A stretch of 64,000 nucleotides of DNA from Adiantum capillus-veneris (Eukaryota > Streptophyta > Polypodiopsida > Polypodiales > Pteridaceae): assembly GCA_014529385.2 (NCBI GenBank), contig CM043958.1, forward strand, positions 125,217,817 to 125,281,816, given 5' to 3'. Position 1 is the stretch's first letter; the number at the start of each line of letters is the position of its first letter. The notes under the pieces are model-generated. The model ran no database searches. It was given only the letters and a program-made list of their open reading frames with translations, and was not told the origin of the DNA. Below are positions 1-12,963 of the stretch, piece by piece. Made by a program: the position numbers and the translations under genes.

Positions 1-300
1 TAGCTGTGAATTCTTGAAGGGGCTACAAGAAGACTTTGCTGGGGCTTCTCAAAGCCAACTGTGTTCCTGCTGACTGCATTGTATCTCCACCAGATGTCTT
101 CGTTGATTGCATTGTATCTCCACCAGATGTCTTTGCTGGTGTGAACATACATGTGGTTGAAACACAATCAGCTGTGCTGTTACGAAAAGATGCCAAGCAA
201 CAATTAAAAAAGGAAGTCAACCTTTTGGAAACAAAGTCAAAATTTTCAACAAATTATTGGACAGCTTTTGGTTGTTAACAACTAGAAATACTTGTTGCAT
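1..300. other. Unassigned left edge with a short ORF
   Basis: A plus-strand frame is open from 36 to 278 (80 codons). It contains an in-frame duplication of 11 residues (CIVSPPDVF core) made by two 33-bp direct repeats at 72-104 and 105-137. The lysine-rich C-terminal part could be coding, but I recognise no family and see no splice or promoter context. It may be an exon fragment or chance. The antisense frame over the same bases looks like a shadow. Confidence 0.25.
72..137 (+). repeat. 33-bp tandem duplication (2 copies)
   Basis: Two adjacent 33-bp copies differ at a few positions and keep the reading frame, giving an 11-residue peptide repeat. Seen directly. Confidence 0.85.
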
Positions 301-2100
301 AGTGAATGAGAAAAGATTTACCACACACAGTCAAGAGCTATTAGGGAGCTGATTAACAAGAATCAAGTAGCATTTGCCTACTACTAGCTCTCTAAACCTA
401 GCAAATGGCTATCACCAACTGGCTGGTTAGAGCTATCTGTTAGGAATCTATTAATAACTGGTAAAAAGCTTTCTGAGAAGCAGTTATAGACTATCTGCTT
501 GCAAGCTATTGAGCAGCAATTGGTTGTAAATAACTAGGCAATACTGGCCACATAGTCAATAAGAGTATATACCACACAATCAACAGCTAATGTGGAGCTA
601 TTTAACATGCATAAAGAAACTTTTACCAGCTAGTAGCTCTCTAAACCTAGTAGGTAGCTATCACCCACTAGCTATGAAAAACAATAGCTACCCAATAATT
701 GGTTAATACGTACATAATATGTAGCTATCATCCACTAGCTATGAAAAACAATAGTTACCCAATAGCTGGTTAATACCTACACAATAGCTACCTAATAGCT
801 GGTTAAATAGCTAAAAGATCTCAAAACCTGGCAAATAGCTATTACCCACTAGCTGTGGAAGACAATAGCTTCTTAATAGCTGGTGAGATAGCTACTTCCA
901 GCTAATAGCTCTCAAAACATTTGAAATATCTATTGCCCAACCCAATAGCTATGGAAGACAATAGCTACCTGATAGCTGGTTCTAAGCTGTCTGTCAAGCA
1001 GATATTGATAGCTGGCCAGATAGCTACTAGCAGCTGATAGCTCTCAAAACCAGGAAAATAGCTTTGACCTAATAGCTATGTGGCAGGCAATAACTACCTA
1101 ATAGTAGCTGGTTATAAGCACTATCAAGAAGCTATTAATAACAGCTTCAGATGGCTACTTCCAGTTAATAGCTCTCCAAAATTGGCAAAAAGCTATTACC
1201 CACTAGCTGTGGAAGGCAGTATCTGTGATCAATAGATACTTCCAGCTAATAGCTCTCCAACCCTGCAAAATAGCTATCACCCACTAGCTGTGGAAAATAT
1301 CTATCATCCACTAGCTATGGAAGCCAATAGATAACTCATAAAACTGATTAAAATCTCTATCGCACATATATTAATAATAGGTCAAATAGGTACTGCCAGC
1401 TAATAGGCCATCACCCACTAGCTATGGCAAGCGATAGCTACCTAATAGCTCGTCAAAATCTATCTGAGAAGCAGCTTTAGCCAAGTTTGGGTCTATAATA
1501 TCTACACACTATCAATAGCTATTCTACAGCTATGAAAGTCAATAGCTACCTCATAGCTGGTCAAAAGCTTTGGGACCACTAGATATGTAATAGCTAGTAC
1601 CCATCTATTAGAAAGCTATTGAATTCTAATAGCTAGGAATATTGGCCACTAGTGAATGAGAAAGTATTTACTCACACAATTAATAACTATTCTGGAGCTA
1701 TTTAACAAGATCCATGTAACTATTACTAGCTAGTAGCTCTCTCTAAACCTAGCAGATAGCTATCACCTACTACCTATGGAAGCCATTGGCAAACTAATAG
1801 CTGGTTTAAAGCTGTATCTAATAGATTTTTAAAATCTTGTGATAAGCAACTATTGGTAATTGGACAATAAGCTGTATTAGTAACCAATAGCTATCAAATA
1901 GCTAACTCATAGCTGTACCTAATACATCTATTGGTTACTAATACAGCTTACTACTAATTACAAGCTATTTGTTGACAGCTTACCACTAATTATAAGCTAT
2001 TGACAACTATTGATTACTTATATAATTTACTATTAGTACATCTATTTGACAACTACTGGTTACTAATAGAGCTTACTACTAATACTTCTGGTTACTAATA
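300..2100. repeat. AGCTA-rich degenerate repeat tract
   Basis: About 1.8 kb is dominated by variants of AATAGCTACCTAATAGCTGG, CACTAGCTGTGGAAG and AATAGCTCTCAAAACC in irregular units of roughly 65-130 bp. The copies are diverged, so this looks like an old minisatellite or slippage-expanded sequence rather than a fresh satellite. Many units contain AGCT or TAGCTA, so the tract is locally palindromic. No coding frame is supported. It lies on the 3' side of pseudogene G1 and may be its intron or downstream flank. Confidence 0.7.
1869..1949. repeat. Perfect 22-bp inverted repeat with 37-bp loop
   Basis: The arm at 1869-1890 (starts AAGCTGTATTAG) is the exact reverse complement of 1928-1949 (ends CTAATACAGCTT). 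The loop carries further AGCTA motifs. Related partial copies of the arm follow to about 2100. Confidence 0.85.
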
Positions 2101-2340
2101 CAACTTTTCCTTCCTTTGGAGCTTGAGTAAACCAAGATTGGGAACATACCTATTGGAGTAAATTTTCTTCTATCACGGACGTTGTCTCTGCACCAAACAT
2201 CTTTTTCACGGAAGCAGGGATCTCTATGCCGCATCCCGGTGCTAAGCAGGAATCACTCAGCTTCGTGGACAAAGTTGCGAAACAAAAATTGTGATAAGGG
2301 TGTTGGCATGGTAGCATGCAAACACCCACAATATTTTATC
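2101..2340. other. Spacer with no feature recognised
   Basis: Ordinary-composition sequence between the AGCTA repeat and the 3' fragment of G1. Short frames exist on both strands, but none looks like a known protein. Confidence 0.4.
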
Positions 2341-2417
2341 CTAAAGTTCCAACCCACAGGGTGTGCATGGCTCGTCAATAAATATAACGCCTCGACGTAC
2401 ATTTGACATGATTGTAG
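2341..2417 (-). pseudogene. 3' fragment of coiled-coil pseudogene G1
   Basis: On the minus strand the frame of G1 that is open at 10139 continues across the element A insertion. After one GTAG target copy is removed it runs about 25 codons to a TAG at 2341-2343, including the short motif DEPCTPCG. This is the distal end of the interrupted gene. Whether the frame continued further originally, for example by a lost Gln or Arg codon or by an intron, cannot be seen. Confidence 0.45.
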
Positions 2418-4715
2418 TGATAACCATTTTTCGGCTCTCCATAATTGCCATAGTAAGTTACTCCACCCTACCAAATTCACCCAAACGCTATGGCTATCCC
2501 TACCATTTCACTGTACATAGGCGTGTGTGAGTTAGGGGGCTTTTCCCATATCTTCTTAAAAACCCTCAGGTAGCTAGTCACTGGGCTAGTTTAGCCAAAA
2601 AAAAAAAAAAAAGTATATTATGGCCTCTTTGTGTGTAAATATTTCATTGTATATATGGCCTAAATATAGGGAATTTTTATAATTATTTTGGTATTTTATT
2701 TAAATATTTCTACTTAGGTGTGTGTTTTATTAAACATATGTACACCTTCTTTCATCCTCTTACACCATAATTATATTTTTTGCCAATATGTACATACTCT
2801 AAACTCATATTTTTCCTTTATACAAATCACTCCCACATTTTCACCCTCACCCTCGTGAAAACAAAAAAATGATTTCTACTCATTGGTTACGTTTATTATA
2901 TTATTTACTTGCATACCTTTTCCTCTTTCACCCAAAATAATTCAAGGAGGGACCATACCATATGATTCCAATATCTTTCCATATCCATAACTCCTCCATA
3001 TTTTTATTATTATTTTTACTCATTATTCTAACACCATGTGCTCATTGAGCTAAAGTCCATGAATAGTCCATACACTAGTCCCACCATGTATATATTTCTT
3101 TATTCACCAATAATCCTCCTCCATGCATGGGTCAAGGGCAACTTGGATGCTTTGTATTATGATATGACAAAGGAGGGGCTCACTCTTGGATGCATTGTAC
3201 AAATTCAACAAAGGAGGGGGCCACTAAAAGACTTTTGCAGGCATAAAAACTGGCTTTTTGGTGAGAATTTTGGCACCTATCTCCACTTTGAATTTGGAGC
3301 GGTAGTCAAGAGAGAAAATGTAGCCCACGCTCTGAATAATCATCTCAAATTGTTTCATGATTTTTGGAGCTACCAACAGTGAGCTATAATTTTTTGAGTG
3401 GACCCCAATCTGTCCACTTTTCTCACAAGTAGCCCTTAGTCTTCTCTCACCCTTCCACACACCTACTCACTCTTACACATCCCTCCCTCTCCTTCCCTCA
3501 CTCAAAATTGAAATTTCCATGGCTTCTCACACCCTCTTCACCGTTACCCTTCTCTCTCATCCCTATAGTTCTTTTATGAACCTCTACATACATACACCCT
3601 CTCCATGTCTCTCTATATTGCTTCTATGTTACAATTTCATTTACCTCTCCTAAAAATATCTAAAATTCAGCATCTTAACCATGATAACTTCTGCAAATTG
3701 AGTATTTTTCATCAACAAATCCTCTTTTCAACGTGGTGGTCAACCGTGGCGGCGGCGTAAAGAAGCGAAGAAGAAGAAGAAGACCAGCGGTCATTTTTTC
3801 CACAATCTACACAAGAGTGAGTTCAAGCTTCTTCAAAGCTTCACCATCTCAATGATTCTCTTTTAATTCACCCCTCTTCCTTCATCAAATCAACTCATCC
3901 TACCCATTGTAAATGTATCACTAACAACTCTAGTGATTATTACCACTAACAACTAACTTCTCTTGTAAAAATGCACCCACACTATCAACATATGGAGTAG
4001 GCAACCGCACAAGTAAACCAAATTCATTCACTCCCATGGAAGTTTCTCTCCTTTCACCACATCAATAATTCTCTTACTTGAGCCCACATCCATGTGACTC
4101 AAGAGAAAAGAGAGACCCCATTATCATTTGAAATTCATAAAAATTCATAATCCTTGATCTTTCCTAATAAAATTGATTAGACTTAATCCTAATCAAGGCT
4201 TCTAAAACCTATAAATAGAACCCATTGCTCCTTGTAAAAGACATCACTATACCATTGCACACTAGATTGAGCGTACCACACGCCAGTTCTATCTTGGTTG
4301 TAAAGAGAGAGTAAGCTTTCTATACACCATCACCTTGGTGCATAGAAAAGCTTGAGCTAGTTTGAGTGAGTGCGAGTAAAAGATATTCTTCCTACCATTG
4401 TTGTATCTACCCCAACATCAATGAATTGGTAGTTTTGGGTGCAATTCATGTCCAAAGGTTCACGCTTCTCCTCCAATTTGGCTTGGCAAACTCATTCAGC
4501 TTCATAAGGTGACTTGTTTCATTGAAGGTTGTTGTTTTGTTTCTTGTGATTCATTGGCTATTTTTTGGCTACCATTGTAAGAGGGTGGATGGTGAGAGGG
4601 CTCCCATAACCCTAAGACAATGTGCTAGTGATGCTATAACCAAATCTTGTCACTTGATTCCGAAAACTCTAAGTTCCTTTTTGTGCAAAATGTAAAGTTG
4701 AAGCTAAGTTGTACA

Positions 4716-4753
<38 letters not shown>

Positions 4754-5012
4754 TTTTAATGTGTGAGAGTGTTCCATTGGTGTTAGGGTTAGTGTAAATT
4801 CCTTTCTTGTTTGTGGGTTGCTCTAACGATTCTCCTCTTTTGCGTCCTAGTTCGCTCTTAAACTAGGTGGTGCCCCTTGTGTAGTTGGGATTTGGTTGTG
4901 GGTTTGTTGTTTTGGTTTGTGTTGTGTTGTGCCCCAGCCCCATTGAGCAGCACGGGAGCCTTGAAGGGTGTCTAGAGGTTGCTCTTCTTGTTGCCCGCCC
5001 CGGACCGCCTCA
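2418..5012 (+). repeat. 5' LTR of element A
   Basis: 2595 bp, TG at the start and CA at the end, matched along its length by 7528-10134. It includes an A-rich tract near 2600, a (CT)n run at about 4721-4750 and a TATA box at 4210. Open frames inside it, such as 3038-3382, are not conserved in the second copy and are not considered genes. Confidence 0.9.
4210..4217 (+). promoter_or_regulatory. TATA box in 5' LTR of element A
   Basis: TATAAATA within a GC-poor U3-like stretch, preserved at the same place in the other LTR. Transcription would be expected to start roughly 30 bp downstream, defining the U3/R boundary (inference). Confidence 0.65.
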
Positions 5013-5016
5013 ATTT

Positions 5017-5034
5017 TGGTGCCCCCACTGAGGA
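5017..5034 (+). other. Primer-binding site of element A
   Basis: TGGTGCCCCCACTGAGGA starts four bases after the LTR's terminal CA. It has the TGG start expected of a site complementary to a tRNA 3' end, but it is not the initiator-Met type used by elements B and C. I cannot name the tRNA. Element D has a close relative of this site. Confidence 0.7.
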
Positions 5035-5311
5035 GCGATTGTGTGCTTAGTGTTGTTGTATTGCATGAATGCTTGAATTTCAGCATAATCAAGTAGATTT
5101 TATGAATCATGAAAACATGTATGACCGAGTTTAATTTCAAGGAAACAAAAATTGATCTAGAATATGGTTCGGATTATGCATAACATAAGAAAGGAAAAAA
5201 ACATTTTCACATAAAAGTCTAGAATTCATGTTGAAAGACCTTTCAAAACTTTGTGTAGTTAGTTGATGATTGTTTGGAACTAATCTTTGTGTGGTTCTAG
5301 CTTGAGAGACT

Positions 5312-7480
5312 ATGACACGCTATACCTTTGATGATATCCCAATCTTCTTCGGAAATCCAGAAGAAGATGTTGATGATTTTCTTGCTGATTTTAGAATGGT
5401 TTGTCATATCCTTGGTAAAAGGGATGACATTGAAAAAGGGGATTTTCTATTGCTATGCCTTAGAGGCAACGCTGAGAAATGGTTTTGGAGTATGTCTTCT
5501 CAGATTGAAGATGGATATACCCAAATTTCCAAAGCTTTGAAGGCCAGATTCTCTAAAGTTCCAACAACGGAGAAAGCATGGGCTTCACTACGGAGACTTC
5601 AACAACATGGTGAAGACTACTATGCTTATGAGGATATTTTTTCTCGTCAATGGGAAGGATGTGGATTTAGTTCTACATTTCCAGATTATGTAAAAATGGA
5701 TCAATTTATTTCGGGTTTGTCTCCTTTCCTAAAGACTAAGGTTACTTGTAGTGGACCCTCTACCTTTGAAGAAGCGGTCACTATTGCCTGAAGGAAGTTT
5801 CACAAGTACTTCTACATCAAAAATGGTTTCCATCATGCTGGAAGAACCAACCATCATGAAAGTGTTTCTATCAAGGAGTCATCTCCTTTGCCATACTTGT
5901 CTCCTTCTACTCCGACAAATGTTGAAGAAGTTACTTACATGCCAATTGATTATTCAAGTGCTAAAGTGTGTGGCCAAGATTCAAATGTGGAATCTCTTTC
6001 TTCTACCTTTATCACAAGCATGCAAAAATCGACACAAGATATCTCAAATGGCATTGATGTTTCAATAATGGATACATCCAACCTTTTGGCGGAGGATCAA
6101 TTTCTAGTCCGAGCAGACGAAGCTTTTGTGCAACATGACTCTATGGAGAATGAAGACCTTGAAGGTAACCTTGATCTTATGGAATGTTCTGAGAGTGTAT
6201 CTTGTCTAAAAGAAGAGAGTGAAGAAGAAGATGAAATCATAGGTGGAGAGATCATAGACCACATTGATCATAAAGAGATGATTGTGTACATGGAATGCCA
6301 ACTCCAAAACAAAGTAGAAGAGTGTGAGTTGAATCCATGTGAGGATAATCTTGAAGAAGTGTTTGAGGATGTTGAAAAGCATTGGTATGACCCATGTATG
6401 TTAAGCATGGAGGAACCTATCATGCAAGAAGCCAAATGTTTCACAAAATCAAACAGTAATCCATCAACCTTTGAAGTGGTACGATGTGAGGAGTTACAAC
6501 CTTGCCAAAGGGGGGGCTTAGAAGGGGATGAAGAACATGGGAGAGTAGTAAAAGATAAAATCATAAAAGGAAACTATCAGAAGGGTATCATTCTCTCCAA
6601 TGGTGTTTTAGTGGGTGGCTCTTCATTCATGGGACAATCTCTTAGCAAGGAAATCCAAGCTTTTGAAGCCCCAATCATCTTCATATTCGGTTTCACCTCT
6701 TCAAGGTCAACTTCTCCTCTCTTCACATATACCTTTCATCGGGGACACCATACCTTCTTAAGCGGAAGAGGACATGAATACTTGGTGATAAACAGATGTT
6801 TCCAAATCTTCTTCATTTGGTTCTTTGGTGTATGGAGGTCACACATTGTGATGCTTCTGGTCTTCATCATAGATGAAAAACTTGTTGATTTCTACATGTG
6901 GATATTTCATCAATCAGTACCAAAATCTATTCTCTTCCAATGTATTGGAAGCAATAGAAACCTTTGTCTATTATCTACTTATGTGGTAAACTATTTGCAA
7001 TATCTTCCAATAGCAGCTGGAAGCATGGATCATAGAATTTTTTACTTGTTGATGAGCCTACCCAGGTTGAATGAATTTTATGAGCTACAGTTCAAGAATT
7101 TTCTCATACAAGCTCTTGAAGATCGTAGCAGATACATCAACTTTACACAAGAGGAAGAGCAACCAATCTTTTATATCACATTCATAGTGATAGATGCAAT
7201 GATGGACAACAATAAAATCTACAAGTTTCTTCAACCAAAATTAGTAAGTGATTCCATACCATACATCTCGCTTTGGGAAAGATATTTCAAGATCTTTGAT
7301 CCTGGGGGTTGCTTATGGAAACATTCTCAATGGAGGAGGTTTACTCCGTCACTTCATTTCATCTTGCTATTGGCTCGGAGAACCTTCCATATCACACAAG
7401 GTTTTTTAATCATACAACAAAGGTTCTTCAAAGATAAGAGCAGACAAAGACAGACGTTACATAATATACATGTTGTATGA
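5312..7480 (+). CDS. Gag-like polyprotein of element A, one internal stop
   Basis: A single frame runs from ATG 5312 to TGA 7478-7480 (about 722 codons), broken once by TGA at 5789-5791. Residues about 1-160 are a retrotransposon Gag capsid-like domain: a short FDDIPIFFGNPEEDVDDF N-terminal motif, an AEKWFWS block and a DQFISGLSPFLK block. The middle third is strongly acidic (runs of Glu/Asp near 6180-6400). The last third is rich in Phe, Ile and Trp with one or two membrane-like segments near 6800-6930. No zinc knuckle or enzymatic motif is visible. The stop is consistent with CGA to TGA inside an Ala-Arg-Arg-Lys context. The hydrophobic tail has no family I recognise. Confidence 0.75.
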
Positions 7481-7513
7481 TCGGATAAATGGTACATGAA
7501 TGTACCATTATCT

Positions 7514-7523
7514 AAGGGGGGGG
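7514..7523 (+). other. Polypurine tract of element A
   Basis: AAGGGGGGGG followed by CTAA immediately before the 3' LTR, the normal position of the plus-strand primer. Confidence 0.8.
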
Positions 7524-7527
7524 CTAA

Positions 7528-9839
7528 TGATAGCCGTTTTTCGGCTCTCCATAATTGCCATAGTAAGTTACTCCACCCTACCAAATTCACCCAAACGCTA
7601 TGGCTATCCCTACCATTTCACTGTACATAGGCGTGTGTGAGTTAGGGGGCTTTTCCCATATCTTCTTAAAAACCCTCAGGTAGCTAGTCACTGGGCTAGT
7701 TGAGCCAAAAAAATAAAAAATAATAAAAAAATAAAAGTATATTATGGCCTCTTTGTGTGTAAATATTTCATTGTATATATGGCCTAAATATAGGGAATTT
7801 TTATAATTATTTTGGTATTTTATTTAAATATTTCTACTTAGGTGTGTGTTTTATTAAACATATGTACACCTTCTTTCATCCTCTTACACCATAATTATAT
7901 TTTTTGCCAATATGTACATACTATAACCTCATATTTTTCCTTTATACAAATCACTCCCACATTTTCACCCTCACCCTCGTGAAAACAAAAAAATGATTTC
8001 TACTCATTGGTTACGTTTATTATATTATTTACTTGCATACCTTTTCCTCTTTCACCCAAAAAAATTCAAGGAGGGACCATACCATATGATTCCAATATCT
8101 TTCCATATCCATAACTCCTCCATATTTTTATTATTATTTTTACTTATTATTCTAACACCATGTGCTCATTGAGCTAAAGTCCATGAATAGTCGATACACT
8201 AATCCCACCATGTATATATTTCTTTATTCACCAATAATCCTCCTCCATGCATGGGTCAAGGGCAACTTGGATGATTTGTATTATGATATGACAAAGGAGG
8301 GGCTCACTCTTGGATGCATTGTATAAATTCAACAAAGGAGGGGGCCACTAAAAGACTTTTGCAGGCATAAAAACTGGCTTTTTGGTGAGAATTTTGGCAC
8401 CTATCTCCACTTCAAATTTGGAGCGGTAGTCAAAAGAGAAAATGTAGCCCACGCTCTGAATAATCATCTCAAATTGTTTCATGATTTTTGGAACTACAAA
8501 CAGTGAGCTATAATTTTTTGAGTGGACCCCAATCTGCCCACTTTTCTCACAAGTAGCCCTTAGTCTTCTCTCACCCTTCCACACACCTACTCACTCTTAC
8601 ACATCCCTCCCTCTCCTTCCCTCACTCAAAACTGCAATGTCCATGGCTTCTCCCACCCTCTTCACCATTACCCTTCTCTCTCATCCCTATAGTTCTTTTA
8701 TGAACCTCTACATACATACACCCTCTCCATGTCTCTATCTATTGCTTCTATGTTACAATTTCATTTACCTCTCCTAAAAATATCTAAAATTCAGTATCTT
8801 AACCATGATAACTTCTGCAAATTGAGGATTTTTCATCAACAAATCCTCTTTTCAACGTGGTGGTCAACCGTGGCGGCGGCGTAAAGAAGCGAAGAAGAAG
8901 AAGAAGACCAGCGGTCATTTTTTCCACAATCTACACAAGAGTGAGTTCAAGCTTCTTCAAAGCTTCACCATCTCAATGATTCTCTTTTAATTCACCCCTC
9001 TTCCTTCATCAAATCAACTCATCCTACCCATTGTAAATGTATCACTAACAATTCTAGTGATTATTACCACTAACAACTAACTTCTCTTGTAAAAATGCAC
9101 CCACACTATCAACATATGGAGTAGGCAACCGCACAAGTAAACCAAATTCATTCACTCCCATGGAAGTTTCTCTCCTTTCACCACATCAATAATTCTCTTA
9201 CTTAAGCCCACATCCATGTGACTCAAGAGAAAACAGAGACCCCATTATCATTTGAAATTCATAAAAATTCATAATCCTTGATCTTTCCTAATAAAATTGA
9301 TTAGACTTAATCCTAATCAAGGCTTCTAAAACCTATAAATAGAACCCATTGCTCCTTGTAAAAGACATCACTATACCATTGCACACTAGATTGAGCGTAC
9401 CACACGCCAGTTCTATCTTGGTTGTAAAGAGAGAGTAAGCTTTCTATACACCATCACCTTGGTGCATAGAAAAGCTTGAGCTAGTTTGAGTGAGTGCGAG
9501 TAGAAGATATTCTTCCTACCATTGTTGTATCTACCCCAACATCAATGAATTGGTAGTTTTGGGTGCAATTCATGTTCAAAGGCTCACGCTTCTCCTCCAA
9601 TTTGGCTTGGCAAACTCATTCAGCTTCATAAGGTGACTTGTTTCATTGAAGGTTGTTGTTTTGTTGCTTGTGATTCATTGGCTATTGTTTGGCTACCATT
9701 GTAAGAGGGTGGATGGTGAGAGGGCTCCCATAACCCTAAGACAATGTGCTAGTGATGCTATAACCAAATCTTGTCACTTGATTCCGCAAGCTCTAAGTTC
9801 CTTTTTGTGCAAAATATAAAGTTGAAGCTAAGTTGTACA

Positions 9840-9875
<36 letters not shown>

Positions 9876-10134
9876 TTTTAGTGTGTGAGAGTGTTCCATT
9901 GGTGTTAGGGTTAGTGTAAATTCCTTGCCTGTTTGTGGGTTGCTCTAACGATTATCCTCTTTTGCGTCCTAGTTCGCTCTTAAACTAGGTGGTGCCCCTT
10001 GTGTAGTTGGGATTTGGCTGTGGGTTTGTTGTTTTGGTTTGTGTTGTGTTGTGCCCCAACCCCATTGAGCAGCACGGGAGCCTTGAAGGGTGTCTAGAGG
10101 TTGCTCTTCTTGTTGCCCGCCCCGGACCGCCTCA
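7528..10134 (+). repeat. 3' LTR of element A
   Basis: 2607 bp copy of the 5' LTR. Visible differences include the A-rich tract near 7709-7735, a shorter (CT)n near 9844 and scattered transitions. The TATA box is retained at 9334-9341. Confidence 0.9.
9334..9341 (+). promoter_or_regulatory. TATA box in 3' LTR of element A
   Basis: TATAAATA at the position equivalent to 4210 in the first LTR. Confidence 0.6.
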
Positions 10135-10138
10135 GTAG

Positions 10139-11060
10139 GTGATGGAGAGAATACAGGTGCTTTGCCCTGTTGCAATTGTAAAACTGCACTGCCAACAAAA
10201 GCCTCCCGATTTTTGAGTCTCGCCAAGAGCACATTCTTTTGTTGCATCCTCTCCTGTATCCGACAAAAAAATTCAGCAAAACTATTGAAACACAAAATAA
10301 GAGGAACAACAGTATCTTCTTGGTGTTCGCAATCAACCTGCACGGCTGCACCAACCTCTATGACACCAAGAACACCGAGAACTTGCAAGTTAGTACTGAT
10401 CACAGATTGCAATGTCATCACCCTCTCCAACAGCACATTTCCACTAGCCTCAGCATGGCTAGTTCTTCTTGTGCTTCCAGTAATTTTTTCAATAAAGTGT
10501 CTGCCTTTGACTAAACCTGCACTTCCACTTGTGCTTGGTGCATTTCTAATTTAGAGATCTGCCCTATTTCACTCTCAAGCTGCCTAACTTTAGCTTGTAC
10601 ATCAGACCACATGATTTGTGCCAACTCTACATCCCGACTATTTGACGTATCGACACTCGCCTTCGTTGATTGAGCTACCAATACTGACTTGCACACTGTT
10701 TTCCCATCAGTCATGTGCATTATTACTTTGGACATCTTGTTGGAAAGCCCTTGCTTATGTGCCCCCAGTTGAGTAACTGAGTTCTCAGCCACAACAGCCC
10801 AAGCTACCCGGTATTTGGACTTGTGGAGAGACAAGTCCACCCTCTAGAAATTTTCAAATGCAAATTCTTTGGCAAACCAGGCAGCGCACTCACCGTTTAT
10901 AGGTAACTCCTAGTAAACCATCTGATACAGCATCATGAATTTATCGTAAAGCTCTAACTGTATGGTTCAAAGCTTCACCTTCTGCCCTTTGGTGCGTAGC
11001 ACCGTGAACACGGACAACCGTATTAGAAAAGGGCCCATTCCTCACTTTTTGAGTCTTTTG
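10139..11060 (-). pseudogene. G1: coiled-coil protein pseudogene, paralogue of G2
   Basis: Read on the minus strand, a largely open frame carries in-frame stops at 10967-10969 (TGA), 10910-10912 (TAG), 10844-10846 (TAG) and 10511-10513 (TAG), with a frameshift near 10440-10460. Its upstream half matches exon 1 of G2: VY-stop-E lies where G2 has VYQE, a WFAKEFAFEN-like block matches QFAKAFALEN, and RVAWAVVAE matches QISWAIFAE. The centre is coiled-coil-like (KVRQLESEIGQISKLE). The 3' end was severed by element A and resumes at 2417. The start is unclear; similarity to G2 fades near 11060-11090. Function unknown. Confidence 0.7.
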
Positions 11061-11948
<888 letters not shown>

Positions 11949-12835
11949 ATGGCACCTTCCTCAAAGCATCCGATTCAAGCAAGCAGCAATCTAGTTAGGA
12001 ACATTGAACCACCTCTGCATACGAAGTTTTGTCGTCTTGCCGAGGAATTTCATATGGAGCGTGGATTGCCATTAGAGGGAGTTGATCCGCGTAGCTTGAC
12101 AGGACACAATGACATCTCTGAGGAGGACTGGGAAGCTATCTTTATATGCCCAAAGCTTGTTCTGGGTAGCCAGAAGAAAGTGAAGGCATACCATGCTCGG
12201 TCGGAGTTCTTACAAAAGCTTGTGTGGAGACACTGGGATGTCTACCAGGAGGGTCCCTTCATGTATGAATTAGGGACTCAATTTGCAAAGGCCTTTGCAT
12301 TGGAAAACTGCAGTGAATCTGGCAAACATCAAATTTCTTGGGCTATCTTTGCAGAGAGGGCAATGAGAGCCTCAGAAGAAAGACACAACTTGCAAAACAA
12401 GATCAAGAGGTGGGAAGAGCAGATGAGTCGTAGAGGGAGAGGTTCCAAAACCACTGCTTCCTCTACCAGATCATCATTGAAAATAGAAGGTATGTCTGTA
12501 CCATTGTCAAGCATGCCTACAGGAGGATGCCTGGTACAATTGGCAGAGGAGGATAGCAGGGCACTTGCAGAAATGAAGAATATTGGAGAGGGCAGATTGC
12601 AAGACTATAAGTCAAGACTTGAGGGTGCAAAGAAGCAGGTAGAGGATCAAGTCACAGAATTGCATAGGGATGAGGGTGCTCAAATCTCAAACACTTTGGC
12701 CATAAGGTTGCAAACGGAGATTGATTGCGTGCAAGACCCTGTAGCTCGACAACGCCTGATTGGTTTGATCGGACAGTTCTCGAGTACTACTAGAGAGAAC
12801 ATTGCTGAATTAGAAGCCAATGTGGCTAAAGCAAA
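11949..12835 (+). CDS. G2 exon 1: coiled-coil region
   Basis: ATG 11949 opens about 295 codons to a GT donor after AAAGCAAAG at 12835. The N-terminal half (block EEDWEAIFICPKL, then VYQEGPFMYEL) is shared with G1. Residues about 130-160 and 195-295 are charged and heptad-like (KNIGEGRLQDYKSRLEGAKK; STTRENIAELEANVAKAK), so a coiled coil is likely. There is no internal stop. Joining the 3' end to 13885 continues the frame. The frame also reads past 12835 to 12974, but that part is intron-like. It resembles the N-terminal region of coiled-coil/RING proteins; the role is unknown. Confidence 0.6.
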
Positions 12836-12963
12836 GGTGCATACCCTCCTACATGTGCTTCACTTTGTTTTGGAGTATGTGGTTCACTTCCATGTGGTTA
12901 TGTGGTTAGAGTGTTATGGATTGTATGGTTATGTACTGTATGAGCATATTCTATTTTTGCTAT

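Larger units (their letters stand above)
2418..10134 (+). mobile_element. Element A: gag-only LTR retrotransposon (TR-GAG type)
   Basis: Two long direct repeats, 2418-5012 and 7528-10134, begin TGATA and end CCTCA and flank a 2.5 kb interior. GTAG is duplicated at 2414-2417 and 10135-10138. A primer-binding site follows the first repeat and a polypurine run precedes the second. The interior encodes one gag-like frame and no protease, reverse transcriptase, RNase H or integrase, so the element must depend on another element's enzymes. The LTRs look nearly identical by eye, suggesting recent insertion. Its primer site resembles that of element D, a possible helper lineage (inference). Confidence 0.88.

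Noticed and set aside
3038-3382. 114-codon ORF in the 5' LTR of element A
   Set aside because: The same position in the other LTR has a stop (near 8326) and no family similarity is seen; it is LTR sequence.
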